Positions 27,289 to 35,494 of a DNA stretch of 64,000 nucleotides are shown here, one piece after another. The stretch is from Larkinella rosea (GTDB lineage Bacteria; Bacteroidota; Bacteroidia; Cytophagales; Spirosomataceae): assembly GCF_003858635.1 (NCBI RefSeq), contig NZ_RQJO01000007.1, forward strand, positions 993,941-1,057,940. Direction: 5' to 3'. Position 1 is the first letter of the stretch, and every line of letters begins with the position of its first letter. The translations under genes and the position numbers were made by a program. The notes beneath the pieces were generated by a model, which saw nothing but the letters and a program-made list of their open reading frames with translations, searched no databases and was not told the origin of the DNA.

Positions 27289-28329
27289 GTGGGCTTGAAA
27301 TTAAACCGTTACACCAATAAAGATACCTGGATCGCGCTGGGCATTTTGCCCGGCTATTATTTTTTCCTGAATTATATGCTATTCGGGAAACTCTACATCC
27401 AGCGGCTGGATATTTTTATTGGTGCATCGATTATCACCACGCTTATCTGGACTCCGGCTTTCTTTCTCCACGCGCTTCCGGCGGTTTATCTACGCAAGCG
27501 GTTTCCTCAGGTTCGTCAAACCTGGACCCGGATGGTCTTGGCACTTTCCATTCACATTCTGATGTCATCCACGGTCATTGCGTTCCTGTTTTATTTTTAC
27601 AAATGGATTAATTTTCCGCACTACATTTTCGATACAAACCGTCTTATCTGGGCAATTTCATTTGGCACAATCGGAAATCTAATTGCGAACATTGTACACG
27701 AAAGTGTGTATACTTTTGAGAAATGGTCGCAAACCATCAGCGAAACTGAAAAGCTAAAAAAAGCGAACCTACAGAGTCAGCTGGACAGTTTAAAACAGCA
27801 GGTAAACCCGCATTTTCTTTTTAATTCGCTCAATACGTTATCGTCATTAATTGACGAGGATACCGATAAAGCCGAACTATTTATCGAAGAATTATCGAGT
27901 GTCTACCGATACCTGCTTCAGACGAATGAAAACGCATTAACGAGCCTGCGCGACGAATTAACGTTCATCGAATCGTATTTTCACCTCCTTAAAACCCGCT
28001 ACGGCAGCGGTATCAATCTGGACGTTCGGATCGCCGATGGTTTTCAGGATGCACAATTGCCGCCGTTAACGTTGCAAATGCTGGTCGAAAATGCGGTGAA
28101 GCACAATATTATTCTGGCCGACCAGCCGCTACAGATCCGGATCGAAACAATCGATGGCGGTCGCCTGACGGTTTCGAACAACGTTCAGCTGAAGAATCTG
28201 CGCGTTGCGTCCAATGGAGTCGGATTGGCCAATATTGCCACTAAATACCAGTTACTCGGTCATGGCGGGCTGGAAATTCTGAATACGGATACGCAGTTTT
28301 GCGTGACATTGCCACTCATGACAAATTAA
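27289..28329 (+). CDS. LytS-type membrane sensor histidine kinase
   Basis: 346 residues with four predicted membrane helices in the first 140 residues, then NPHFLFNSLNTL (His175), N box QMLVENAVKHN and an intact G box SNGVGLANIATKYQLLG. The start is a GTG at 27289; the overlapping ATG two bases earlier is in a frame that stops at once. Its core YRYLLQTNE-type block and LLKTRYG motif show close relation to the flanking kinases. The periplasmic loops are very short, so the signal is probably sensed in the membrane. Confidence 0.92.
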   Translation: MGLKLNRYTNKDTWIALGILPGYYFFLNYMLFGKLYIQRLDIFIGASIITTLIWTPAFFLHALPAVYLRKRFPQVRQTWTRMVLALSIHILMSSTVIAFLFYFYKWINFPHYIFDTNRLIWAISFGTIGNLIANIVHESVYTFEKWSQTISETEKLKKANLQSQLDSLKQQVNPHFLFNSLNTLSSLIDEDTDKAELFIEELSSVYRYLLQTNENALTSLRDELTFIESYFHLLKTRYGSGINLDVRIADGFQDAQLPPLTLQMLVENAVKHNIILADQPLQIRIETIDGGRLTVSNNVQLKNLRVASNGVGLANIATKYQLLGHGGLEILNTDTQFCVTLPLMTN

Positions 28330-28367
28330 TGGTCGTTACCCATACGGCGGAGTATTTCTGAAAGAAA

Positions 28368-29426
28368 ATGAAAACGGTTAACGATACCCGACTTCGAATT
28401 TTAGGCCCGCTAATCCTGTTCTTTTTCGGGGCCTTATTCTTTCGGGTTAAAATGATACTGAGTTATACTTCGGATGAGTTAATTCGGTATTTTATTGTTG
28501 GCGTAGTTTCGGGTTATACTTGCTGGAATTTAACGCGCTGGATTGTCCGAATGATTCAACGGCGGTACCCAAGTTTGTCGAACACCCGTCAACGAGTGTA
28601 TTGGTTACTGCTGGCATTTCCGATTCTGGTCAATGTGGGCTTTTTTCTCCGACAATTCGGGCATTTATTAATCTATCCGAACAACGAATATGTCGTCCTT
28701 AGCTTCAACATTGATTTTTTTATTATGTACCTGGAAACCATCGGTATTCAGATTTTTTACCACTTATTATACATCGGCATATACGAAGGATCTTACGTGT
28801 TTATTCAGTGGCAAAAAACCAATCTGGAGAAAGAAGCCCTGCTGCGTACGCAGTGGCAGGGCCGGTTTGAGGTATTAAAAAGCCAGGTGAATCCACATTT
28901 TCTGTTCAATTCGCTCAATACCTTATCATCGCTTATTTCTGAAAATCCGGCGCTGGCTGAAGAGTTCGTCGACGACATGGCCAGCGTTTACCGGTATTTG
29001 TTACAAACCAACGAACGGGAACTTACTACGCTGCGGAAAGAACTCGAATTCATCGATTCGTATTATCATTTACTCAAAACCCGGTACGGTGCCGGACTTT
29101 CGCTGCACATTCGCGTCGGAGAAGAAGACAAAGAAGCATTGTTACCTCCACTGACCTTGCAAATGCTGGTTGAAAACGCGGTGAAGCACAACATGATGCT
29201 ACCGGAAAAACCGCTTCGGATTGAGATTGACGCAGCTGACGGCTTTTTAGCAATCCGCAATACGCTGCAACGCAAAAACGTGCGGGTGGAATCGAACCAC
29301 GTTGGCCTTTCCAATATTGCGTCCAAATACAAACTGCTGAACCAGGCCCGACCAACAATCGAGGAGAAAGAAAGCCTGTTTATCGTCACGCTGCCGCTGC
29401 TTCGCGAAAAAACCGGAGTGAGTTAA
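28368..29426 (+). CDS. LytS-type membrane sensor histidine kinase
   Basis: 352 residues, third tandem paralogue. Four to five membrane helices (about residues 8-145), linker, NPHFLFNSLNTL (His177), N box QMLVENAVKHN and G box SNHVGLSNIASKYKLLN. The membrane part differs from the two preceding kinases far more than the catalytic part does, which suggests separate inputs to a shared output. A 38-base gap separates it from the second kinase; the LytTR regulator follows after 162 bases. Confidence 0.92.
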   Translation: MKTVNDTRLRILGPLILFFFGALFFRVKMILSYTSDELIRYFIVGVVSGYTCWNLTRWIVRMIQRRYPSLSNTRQRVYWLLLAFPILVNVGFFLRQFGHLLIYPNNEYVVLSFNIDFFIMYLETIGIQIFYHLLYIGIYEGSYVFIQWQKTNLEKEALLRTQWQGRFEVLKSQVNPHFLFNSLNTLSSLISENPALAEEFVDDMASVYRYLLQTNERELTTLRKELEFIDSYYHLLKTRYGAGLSLHIRVGEEDKEALLPPLTLQMLVENAVKHNMMLPEKPLRIEIDAADGFLAIRNTLQRKNVRVESNHVGLSNIASKYKLLNQARPTIEEKESLFIVTLPLLREKTGVS

Positions 29427-29588
29427 ATCTCCGCGCATTTCAAGGTGAAACTCTACCGGTTTACCGGAGCAATTTGCGGTTTCAATCGACTGGAATTTGG
29501 AAAAAAGTGGCCGAATCTGCTATTTGGGATACAATTTCGAAAGGCAATCAACCAACCCACCTCGCCCGGCATATAACGACCTAATTGT

Positions 29589-30365
29589 ATGGATGTACTG
29601 GTAATTGAAGACGAAGAACTGGCAGTCCGTAAGCTGACCAAACTTTTACAGGACGTGGATAATTCCATCCGCATTGTTGGAACGGCCGCCAGCGTTCGCT
29701 CTTCCGTCCAATGGTTACAAAATAATACGGCCCCGGACCTGATTTTGATGGACATCGAACTGGCTGACGGTCAGAGTTTTGAAATATTCGAACAAACCCC
29801 CGTCGAATCTCCGGTCATTTTCACGACTTCCTACGACGAATATGCGTTGCGGGCATTCAAAGTCAACAGCATCGATTACCTGCTAAAACCCATCAAACGG
29901 CACGAACTGGAGGCCAGTCTGGAAAAACACCGGAAACTGCGGAATCCGGCCGAAGCCGAAACTGGGGGAAAAATGGCCATCGATGCATTAGTCCAGCAGC
30001 TCCGTCAGCAAATCCAGCCCGCCGAATACCGGAAGCGTTTTTTGGTGAAACACCTTTCACAATGGATGCCCGTTGAGGTGGCCGACATTGCGTATTTCTA
30101 TTCCGAAGAGGGCGTCAGTTTGTTCCGAACCCGCAGCAACCAGAAATTTTCGGTGGATTATACGCTTGACGAACTCGAAGCGATGCTCGATCCATTGCAG
30201 TTTTTCCGGGCCAACCGGCAATTCATCGTCGATATCAACTGCGTCCAGCAGATACATCCTTACTTCAACAACAAACTCAAACTCACGCTAAAACCGGCTC
30301 CGGAAGAGGAAGTACTGGTGAGCCGCGAACGGGCGACCGAATTCAAGAAATGGATGGGAAAATAG
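29589..30365 (+). CDS. LytTR response regulator
   Basis: 258 residues. Receiver domain (1-120) with acidic pair EDEE at 7-10, phospho-acceptor Asp55 in LILMDIEL, and Lys in DYLLKPIK. The LytTR DNA-binding domain (about 150-255) contains VKHLSQWMPVEVADIAYFYSEEG and the FFRANRQFIVDINCVQQI block. It is the only regulator beside the three tandem LytS kinases and is the likely shared partner. The target genes are not evident here. The 162-base leader before it holds no gene. Confidence 0.95.
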   Translation: MDVLVIEDEELAVRKLTKLLQDVDNSIRIVGTAASVRSSVQWLQNNTAPDLILMDIELADGQSFEIFEQTPVESPVIFTTSYDEYALRAFKVNSIDYLLKPIKRHELEASLEKHRKLRNPAEAETGGKMAIDALVQQLRQQIQPAEYRKRFLVKHLSQWMPVEVADIAYFYSEEGVSLFRTRSNQKFSVDYTLDELEAMLDPLQFFRANRQFIVDINCVQQIHPYFNNKLKLTLKPAPEEEVLVSRERATEFKKWMGK

Positions 30366-30375
30366 CCCGCGGTTT

Positions 30376-30846
30376 CTAAGCCAGCCGTTTGGGCAATTCG
30401 ATCAGCGGATTGGGAGTTTCTTCCAGCAATTGTTTCACCCGAATCAGGTCATTCCGAAACTGGCGCTGCAACTGATGAATCAACAAAGGCGCCATAAGTC
30501 GTTGCCAGCCTTTTAACTCCAGGCTCATTTCGTAGGTGACGCGGGTTTCCTTGTCAAACCGCTCAAACAATCGCTGCTCCCACAATTCAACCGGGCTGTT
30601 CACGCTCTCGTGCGCCGTCCGACGGTTGTGCGCAGCCGCCGTCACCTCCGCTGAAATGGTCATTTCCTGATCAAAAAGCCGGACAATCTGGTGCAGTTTC
30701 ATGCCGGAACGGGCCAAACCGGGCGAATCCTGTTTCAGGGAAAACAAGTTACTTCGCCACAGCATATCATATTCATAACATCCTAACAATCCGTAGACCT
30801 CCGTTAGCGGCAATCGAATCATTTCGGAATGTCGTACGGTAATCAT
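30376..30846 (-). CDS. SRPBCC-family (START-like) protein
   Basis: 156 residues. The opening ITVRHSEMIRLPLTEVYGLLGCYEYDMLWR and the closing amphipathic helix (LMAPLLIHQLQRQFRNDLIRVKQLLE) are typical of polyketide-cyclase/SRPBCC proteins, which bind a hydrophobic ligand in a deep cavity. No enzyme signature is seen. It converges with the LytTR gene with only 10 bases between stops. Confidence 0.78.
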   Translation of the reverse strand: MITVRHSEMIRLPLTEVYGLLGCYEYDMLWRSNLFSLKQDSPGLARSGMKLHQIVRLFDQEMTISAEVTAAAHNRRTAHESVNSPVELWEQRLFERFDKETRVTYEMSLELKGWQRLMAPLLIHQLQRQFRNDLIRVKQLLEETPNPLIELPKRLA

Positions 30847-30926
30847 GTACTGGGGTTACGAGTTAAGATCGGAAAAAGGCACGAAGAAGGCACTAGAAGA
30901 AAAACCGGTCTTCCAGCGGGCTTCTT

Positions 30927-31364
30927 TTAGTCTGAAACCTGACGATGTTCATCAATAAAACGTTCCGCTTCCGACAGCGTTTCACACAATTTTGTGGGCA
31001 GTACAGGCTCACTTTTTTCAAACAAAGCCTCTGATGACAGCTTGGAAAACAAATCCGGCGACAGAATGCTGATGTTATAGCGCACACCGGCCCTGTGAAG
31101 TTGTGGAAAATATTCATTGACAATCCAGTCAACCGCCCCGGCCCAGGCTACATCAAACTCTTTCGTGTCGTGTACGTGAAACTGGCATACGTGCCTCCAG
31201 CCCTCCGATTGTTGCCACTCCAGCATCTTCAGCGTGGCCGTTATCAATTCATCATCGGTACAAAAGCCGATCCATTTCATTAAAAGATAATTCCGGGAAG
31301 GCTCGTAGCTCATGATCGCGTAAACCTCCCCTTCTTCGTTTTTTATGCTGGTTAATTCATTCAC
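30927..31364 (-). CDS. small protein of unknown function, possible STAS/SpoIIAA-like
   Basis: 145 residues, soluble and acidic. The alternation of strands and helices (YLLMKWIGFCTDDELI..., WRHVCQFHVHDTKEF, YNISILSPDLFSKL) resembles the SpoIIAA-like proteins of Bacteroidota, but I cannot confirm this. No catalytic motif is recognised. It lies upstream of the SRPBCC gene on the same strand, 80 bases apart. Confidence 0.65.
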   Translation of the reverse strand: MNELTSIKNEEGEVYAIMSYEPSRNYLLMKWIGFCTDDELITATLKMLEWQQSEGWRHVCQFHVHDTKEFDVAWAGAVDWIVNEYFPQLHRAGVRYNISILSPDLFSKLSSEALFEKSEPVLPTKLCETLSEAERFIDEHRQVSD

Positions 31365-31427
31365 GGCAATACACCAGGACTGTTAAATTTTATACTTGCT
31401 GTAACCAGTGTCAACTACAAATATACT

Positions 31428-31997
31428 TCAAACCCCAATACCGGACCGATACCGAACCAGCGTTTCGGGCGTTATTCCCAAATAACTGGCGACATACTCC
31501 GCCGGAATCCGGTTCAACACTTTTGGGTGTTCCTCCAGTAACCGCCGATACCGATCTTCGGGGGCGTCTTTCAACAGGGAAGCTTCTCTTCGTTCCACCC
31601 GCATCAGCTGGTCCTGCAACAACAAGGTCGCAAACCGTTGCCAAACCGGGTAGGTCCGGCAGAGCGCCATCACGTCGTCATAGTTCATTTCAAGTAACCG
31701 GGTCTCCTCCACCGTTATCACATTGACATTGGACGGTTTTTGGGTAAAAAACCCGACAAACGAACCCAGCAGCGAATTTTCAAACAGGAATTCTTTTGAA
31801 ACTTCCCACCCGTCAATTTCGTAAAACAGACGGCCACACCCTTTTTCAATAAAACCGATGGTTTTACAAACCGCACCCTCGCGCACGTACAACTCGTTTT
31901 TGGCGAGAACACGGTGGTGAATGATCTGCTCAAAAGCGGTCTTTTCTTCGTCCGAAGGCCGAACAATGCGTTCAATATTGAACAGTACCCGATGCAT
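31428..31997 (-). CDS. Crp/Fnr-family transcriptional regulator
   Basis: 189 residues: a cyclic-nucleotide-binding-like domain (about 10-115; LYVREGAVCKTIGFIEKGCGRLFY) and a short winged-helix domain ending YVASYLGITPETLVRYRS. The Bacteroidota CRP-like proteins of this length often lack cNMP-binding residues; the ligand here is unknown. It lies 29 bases downstream of the FAD monooxygenase gene on the same strand and may share a transcript with it. Confidence 0.85.
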   Translation of the reverse strand: MHRVLFNIERIVRPSDEEKTAFEQIIHHRVLAKNELYVREGAVCKTIGFIEKGCGRLFYEIDGWEVSKEFLFENSLLGSFVGFFTQKPSNVNVITVEETRLLEMNYDDVMALCRTYPVWQRFATLLLQDQLMRVERREASLLKDAPEDRYRRLLEEHPKVLNRIPAEYVASYLGITPETLVRYRSGIGV

Positions 31998-32026
31998 AAC
32001 AGAATGAGTATTGAGCAGAAATATAC

Positions 32027-33181
32027 TTAAAAATCCACTTTATACAAGGTTTCTAATTGTCGATCATTCATACTCGCCGGTAACATCCGAAACAGTCTGT
32101 TGCGCAAAACCGCCAGTATCGGATTTTGAATTTGAGCAACCTGCCCGATCCGCCGGGATGTTTCGGTGATGTAGTGTGTTCGTTTCAGGCGCCGGTTTTC
32201 AAACCGTTTAAAAGCCTCAGCGGGTTGATCGCTCGCCGAAAGTTCATTTGCCAGGACCACCGCATCTTCAATGGCCTGGCAAGCACCCTGACCCATGTTG
32301 GGCGTGGTGGCATGAGCGGCATCACCCACAAACAGCACATTGCCAAAGGCATAGCACGACAGCGGTTTCAGGTCGATAATATCATTCCACAGCAGATTTT
32401 CATCCTTCGTTTGCGCAATGATTTCCGGAATCGGGCGGTGGTAATTTTTGAACCGGGTCGTCAACTCGCTGACTTTCGTACTCCGCATCCGGGCATCCTG
32501 AAACGGTGCATTAACGCAGGCAAACCAGTAAATTTTGTTACCGGCCAGCGGGACAATGCCAACCCGTCCGTTCCGACCCCAGGTTTCGGTTGCTTCGTGC
32601 AGATCCAGATTCAGCCTTCCGACGTCGACAACCGCCCGCCAGCAGGTATAGCCAGCGTAACGCGGTTTGGAATCGGGGAGCAACTGCTGGCGAATGGCCG
32701 AGTGAATTCCGTCGGCCACAATCAGGTAATCCGTCTGGTGAACGGTCCCGTCGTCAAACCGCATAATGATGCCTTCGCCACTCTGGTCAATGGAAATGGC
32801 ACGTTTTCCCAGCACAATCGGATTCCCGACCAACTGATCCAATAGCGCCTGGTGCAGGATCGCCCGGTGAATCGTAAAATTATCAATCCCGTATTTCTGA
32901 CCGACGGCCCGGCTGTCGGTCCGCGTGATCTCACGGCCTTTTTCGTCCAGAATCACAAACGCATCCATCAAACGGCCGCCGGGCAGAATGGCGTCGGCTA
33001 TCCCTAACTTTTGGAAACCCTTAACGGCGTTTGCGGCCAGTGCCAGGCCCGCTCCGAGCGGCCTGATGGTCGGTGACGCTTCGAACATAGTCGCTTTGAT
33101 GCCGATTTTGCGAAGCGCAATCGCTGTGGTCATACCCGCGATACCGCCCCCGATAATGGTAAACCGGTTTACATTTTTCAT
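32027..33181 (-). CDS. FAD-dependent monooxygenase
   Basis: 384 residues, aromatic-ring hydroxylase (PHBH) fold. The dinucleotide motif IIGGGIAGMTTAIAL is at the N-terminus, a DG motif (ADGIHSAIR) lies near residue 150, and FVGDAAHATTPNMGQGACQAIED marks the FAD ribityl site. The start at 33181 lies next to the dinucleotide fold; 19 further codons upstream are unconserved. It resembles the Bacteroidota TetX/salicylate-hydroxylase-like group; the substrate is unknown. It lies between the Crp-like gene and a lipoprotein gene on one strand. Confidence 0.88.
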   Translation of the reverse strand: MKNVNRFTIIGGGIAGMTTAIALRKIGIKATMFEASPTIRPLGAGLALAANAVKGFQKLGIADAILPGGRLMDAFVILDEKGREITRTDSRAVGQKYGIDNFTIHRAILHQALLDQLVGNPIVLGKRAISIDQSGEGIIMRFDDGTVHQTDYLIVADGIHSAIRQQLLPDSKPRYAGYTCWRAVVDVGRLNLDLHEATETWGRNGRVGIVPLAGNKIYWFACVNAPFQDARMRSTKVSELTTRFKNYHRPIPEIIAQTKDENLLWNDIIDLKPLSCYAFGNVLFVGDAAHATTPNMGQGACQAIEDAVVLANELSASDQPAEAFKRFENRRLKRTHYITETSRRIGQVAQIQNPILAVLRNRLFRMLPASMNDRQLETLYKVDF

Positions 33182-33207
33182 GGTTGTTTCTTTAAAAACC
33201 GGTTGGT

Positions 33208-33807
33208 TTATGACTCCCGATACTGAACTTTCACGCAATTATCGCAACTGATGGGCGAATGCTGGCCAAAGAAATCCAGGTTTACCGAGGTTCCATACGG
33301 ATTGTCGTGATCGGAGCCATCCAGCACCTGCAGATTCCGGCCCGAAGGTTTATGTTTGGCCATATAGAGCTGACCTTCACCACCGTAAAAGGCATTACAA
33401 ACCGATGTTTTTTCGCCGGACAACTCCCAGAAAAAATTCCTGACTACGCGATCATCGTTGCCGATCGCGTCTGTCTTCCTGGGGTGCAACTCGATTTTAA
33501 AATACGCTACATTGTATTCTTTTTCGATTTTGGCATATGCTTTAAAAACCGATCCAGCCGGAATGTTCAACGGGCAATTGCCCGACGCATCGCTGCTATC
33601 AGAGACCCTGGAATTGTAATAAATTGTGTTATCAACGAAAGCCCTCGCTCCTTTCATCGGTTTTCCTTCGGTGTCGGTCACTTTTCCGGCAACATATCCG
33701 GTTTGGGGATTGGCCTTCAAACCCCGTTCAACCTCAGAATTAGTTTGCTGGCAATTTGTCAGTACCAGTGCCCAAACCAGCATCCTGAGTGTAGAAATCG
33801 TTCTCAT
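33208..33807 (-). CDS. putative lipoprotein with carboxypeptidase-like regulatory domain
   Basis: 199 residues with a lipoprotein signal ending LTNC near residue 19. The region GYVAGKVTDTEGKPMKGARAFV matches the beta-sandwich CarboxypepD_reg-like fold. Four further cysteines toward the C-terminus (CNAFY, CDNC) may form disulfides. Unknown function; presumably displayed at the outer membrane. Its stop is 27 bases before the FAD monooxygenase start, so the two may be co-transcribed. Confidence 0.72.
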   Translation of the reverse strand: MRTISTLRMLVWALVLTNCQQTNSEVERGLKANPQTGYVAGKVTDTEGKPMKGARAFVDNTIYYNSRVSDSSDASGNCPLNIPAGSVFKAYAKIEKEYNVAYFKIELHPRKTDAIGNDDRVVRNFFWELSGEKTSVCNAFYGGEGQLYMAKHKPSGRNLQVLDGSDHDNPYGTSVNLDFFGQHSPISCDNCVKVQYRES

Positions 33808-33910
33808 TGGTGTAGTAGATGTTGTTAGTGCCCCAAAAGTGGTGGACAGCCTTAACGGAAACCAGTTCTATTTCAATGAAACGGAAAAAGGCGAATATGA
33901 AGCGGATGGC

Positions 33911-35242
33911 TTATCGGATCAGGGGAAGCGTAACAACAAATTCATCGCCGGTTTCCAGCACCGTTGGCGTGGGCTGACCGAGCATCTTGTACTTTGTCAG
34001 GATGTTGAGCAATCCTTTTTGGGTCGATTTCACCCGATCGACCGATTTACGCTGCAAGGTATTTCGAACGGTGAGCCAGGCCTCTTCCGTAGTTGAAATA
34101 TGAATTTTCAAGGGTTGATCACCGGACACAATATTGTGTTTGACGGCATTTTCAACCAATAGCTGGAGGGTGAGCGGGGGAAGCTGGCTGTTCATCAAGT
34201 GAGTTGCCACCTCGATTTTCAGGTCGATCCCGCGTGCATAGCGGGTTTGCAGCAAATGGAAATACGAGTGGATAAACTGGAGTTCGCGGTGGAGGGTCGT
34301 TAACTCAACATCGTTGGTTTGGAGAATATAGCGGTAAACACTCGCCATTTCGTCGACAAATTGTTCGGCTTTAACGGGCTCATCCGCGATCAGGGATGAC
34401 AGGGAATTGAGGGAATTGAACAAAAAGTGCGGATTCAATTGCGACTGCAACGCCTTCATCTGCACTTCCGACATTTCCTGCCGCAGTTGCTGCACCGAAA
34501 GTTCGTTTTCCAGTTGTTTGCGTTCGTGTTTTTCCTGCTGGCGCTCCATTTTTTGCTCCAAAACCGCCGTCCGGATGGCCGCGTGCCGTTGGCGGTAGCC
34601 TAATCCCAGCGAAAAACAGATTAATTCTAGAATAATCCCAATCTGAATGGCGGTTAAAGGGGCTTTCCAGAATTCCGAACCAGGGCCGGGAAAAGTATCC
34701 AGGTAAGTCAATATCATGGAGGTAACCGCACCTACCATCAAAAAGGTCGATCCGGTGATGAAGTACTGCGTTACGGTATCCTTCAATTGCAGGATTTTAT
34801 AGATACCAAAAACCGCTAACCCAATCATTCCGAGCCGGATAGTAGTGTGTGCGGTATCGTAAACCCGGGGATACCAGTCCTCCGTCAGGTAACAAATCGT
34901 GAATTGGAGAATGACGTAGATCGCAATACAAAGCTGCGTATACTGAAACACCCGAAACAAACCGGGCAGTCGTTTTCGTAAACCGATAAAGGCGTCGGTA
35001 AACCCAAAATAGATGAAATACGCGATCATTGGGCCACAGGCCCGGATGAAATAATAATCGTTATTGGAAAATCCGATCCTGATTTCGGGCACGCGAACGA
35101 TAAAATAGGCCAGCCAGACCAACATGTAGAGTGTATATAATCCATAAATCCGCTCCCGATACGTAATCCACTGGACGACATTAATGAGCAGAATTGAAAT
35201 CACCATGCCAATGAACATGGGTTGCCAGACTTCATAGGTCAT
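33911..35242 (-). CDS. 7TM-type LytS-family sensor histidine kinase
   Basis: 443 residues. Seven predicted membrane helices (residues 8-215) resembling the 7TMR-DISM transmembrane module but without its extracellular domain, a long coiled coil (about 225-265), then NPHFLFNSLNSL (His272), N box QLLVENAVKHN and a G box reduced to TQKGLLNILTKYKML. The catalytic part is clearly paralogous to the three tandem kinases 5 kb away on the other strand. No regulator adjoins it, so it may use the same LytTR protein. Confidence 0.9.
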   Translation of the reverse strand: MTYEVWQPMFIGMVISILLINVVQWITYRERIYGLYTLYMLVWLAYFIVRVPEIRIGFSNNDYYFIRACGPMIAYFIYFGFTDAFIGLRKRLPGLFRVFQYTQLCIAIYVILQFTICYLTEDWYPRVYDTAHTTIRLGMIGLAVFGIYKILQLKDTVTQYFITGSTFLMVGAVTSMILTYLDTFPGPGSEFWKAPLTAIQIGIILELICFSLGLGYRQRHAAIRTAVLEQKMERQQEKHERKQLENELSVQQLRQEMSEVQMKALQSQLNPHFLFNSLNSLSSLIADEPVKAEQFVDEMASVYRYILQTNDVELTTLHRELQFIHSYFHLLQTRYARGIDLKIEVATHLMNSQLPPLTLQLLVENAVKHNIVSGDQPLKIHISTTEEAWLTVRNTLQRKSVDRVKSTQKGLLNILTKYKMLGQPTPTVLETGDEFVVTLPLIR

Positions 35243-35346
35243 ACACTACGCAATGCTTGTGCGGGTAAGGTACCGGCAAACTTACAACAATTCAATCCTT
35301 TTCCCGATGAAACGGTATAAATGGTCAGTGAAGCGTTAATGAGTTA

Positions 35347-35436
35347 TTTCGCGGAGTTGAGCAGAGGAAAAGGAGTTAAGCGGAGTTAAATATTTTCTCT
35401 GCTTAGCTCCTATTTCCTCTGCTCATCTCCGCGAAA
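35347..35436. repeat. long near-perfect intergenic palindrome
   Basis: 35347-35381 pairs with 35401-35436 over about 33 of 35 positions (TTTCGCGGAGTTGAGCAGAG on one side, its complement on the other). It is built of GGAGTTGAGCAGAGG-like units and lies just upstream of the aconitase terminator. It belongs to the gene-end palindrome class. Confidence 0.85.
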
Positions 35437-35444
35437 CGACAAAA

Positions 35445-35470
35445 CCCTCAAAACACGGCGGTTTTGAGGG
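35445..35470 (-). terminator. terminator of the aconitase gene
   Basis: CCCTCAAAAC (35445-35454) pairs perfectly with GTTTTGAGGG (35461-35470); the minus-strand transcript then runs into TTTT. It lies 25 bases after the aconitase stop. Confidence 0.7.
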
Positions 35471-35494
35471 CTAAAGAAACTTTAAAGCAGGTGT

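Noticed and set aside
26203-29426. Tandem kinases as a recent duplication or assembly artefact
   Set aside because: The three genes differ strongly in their membrane parts and at many catalytic-domain positions, so they are old paralogues.
32126-32845. Plus-strand ORF of 239 codons inside the FAD monooxygenase gene
   Set aside because: Antisense shadow of a gene with intact FAD motifs.
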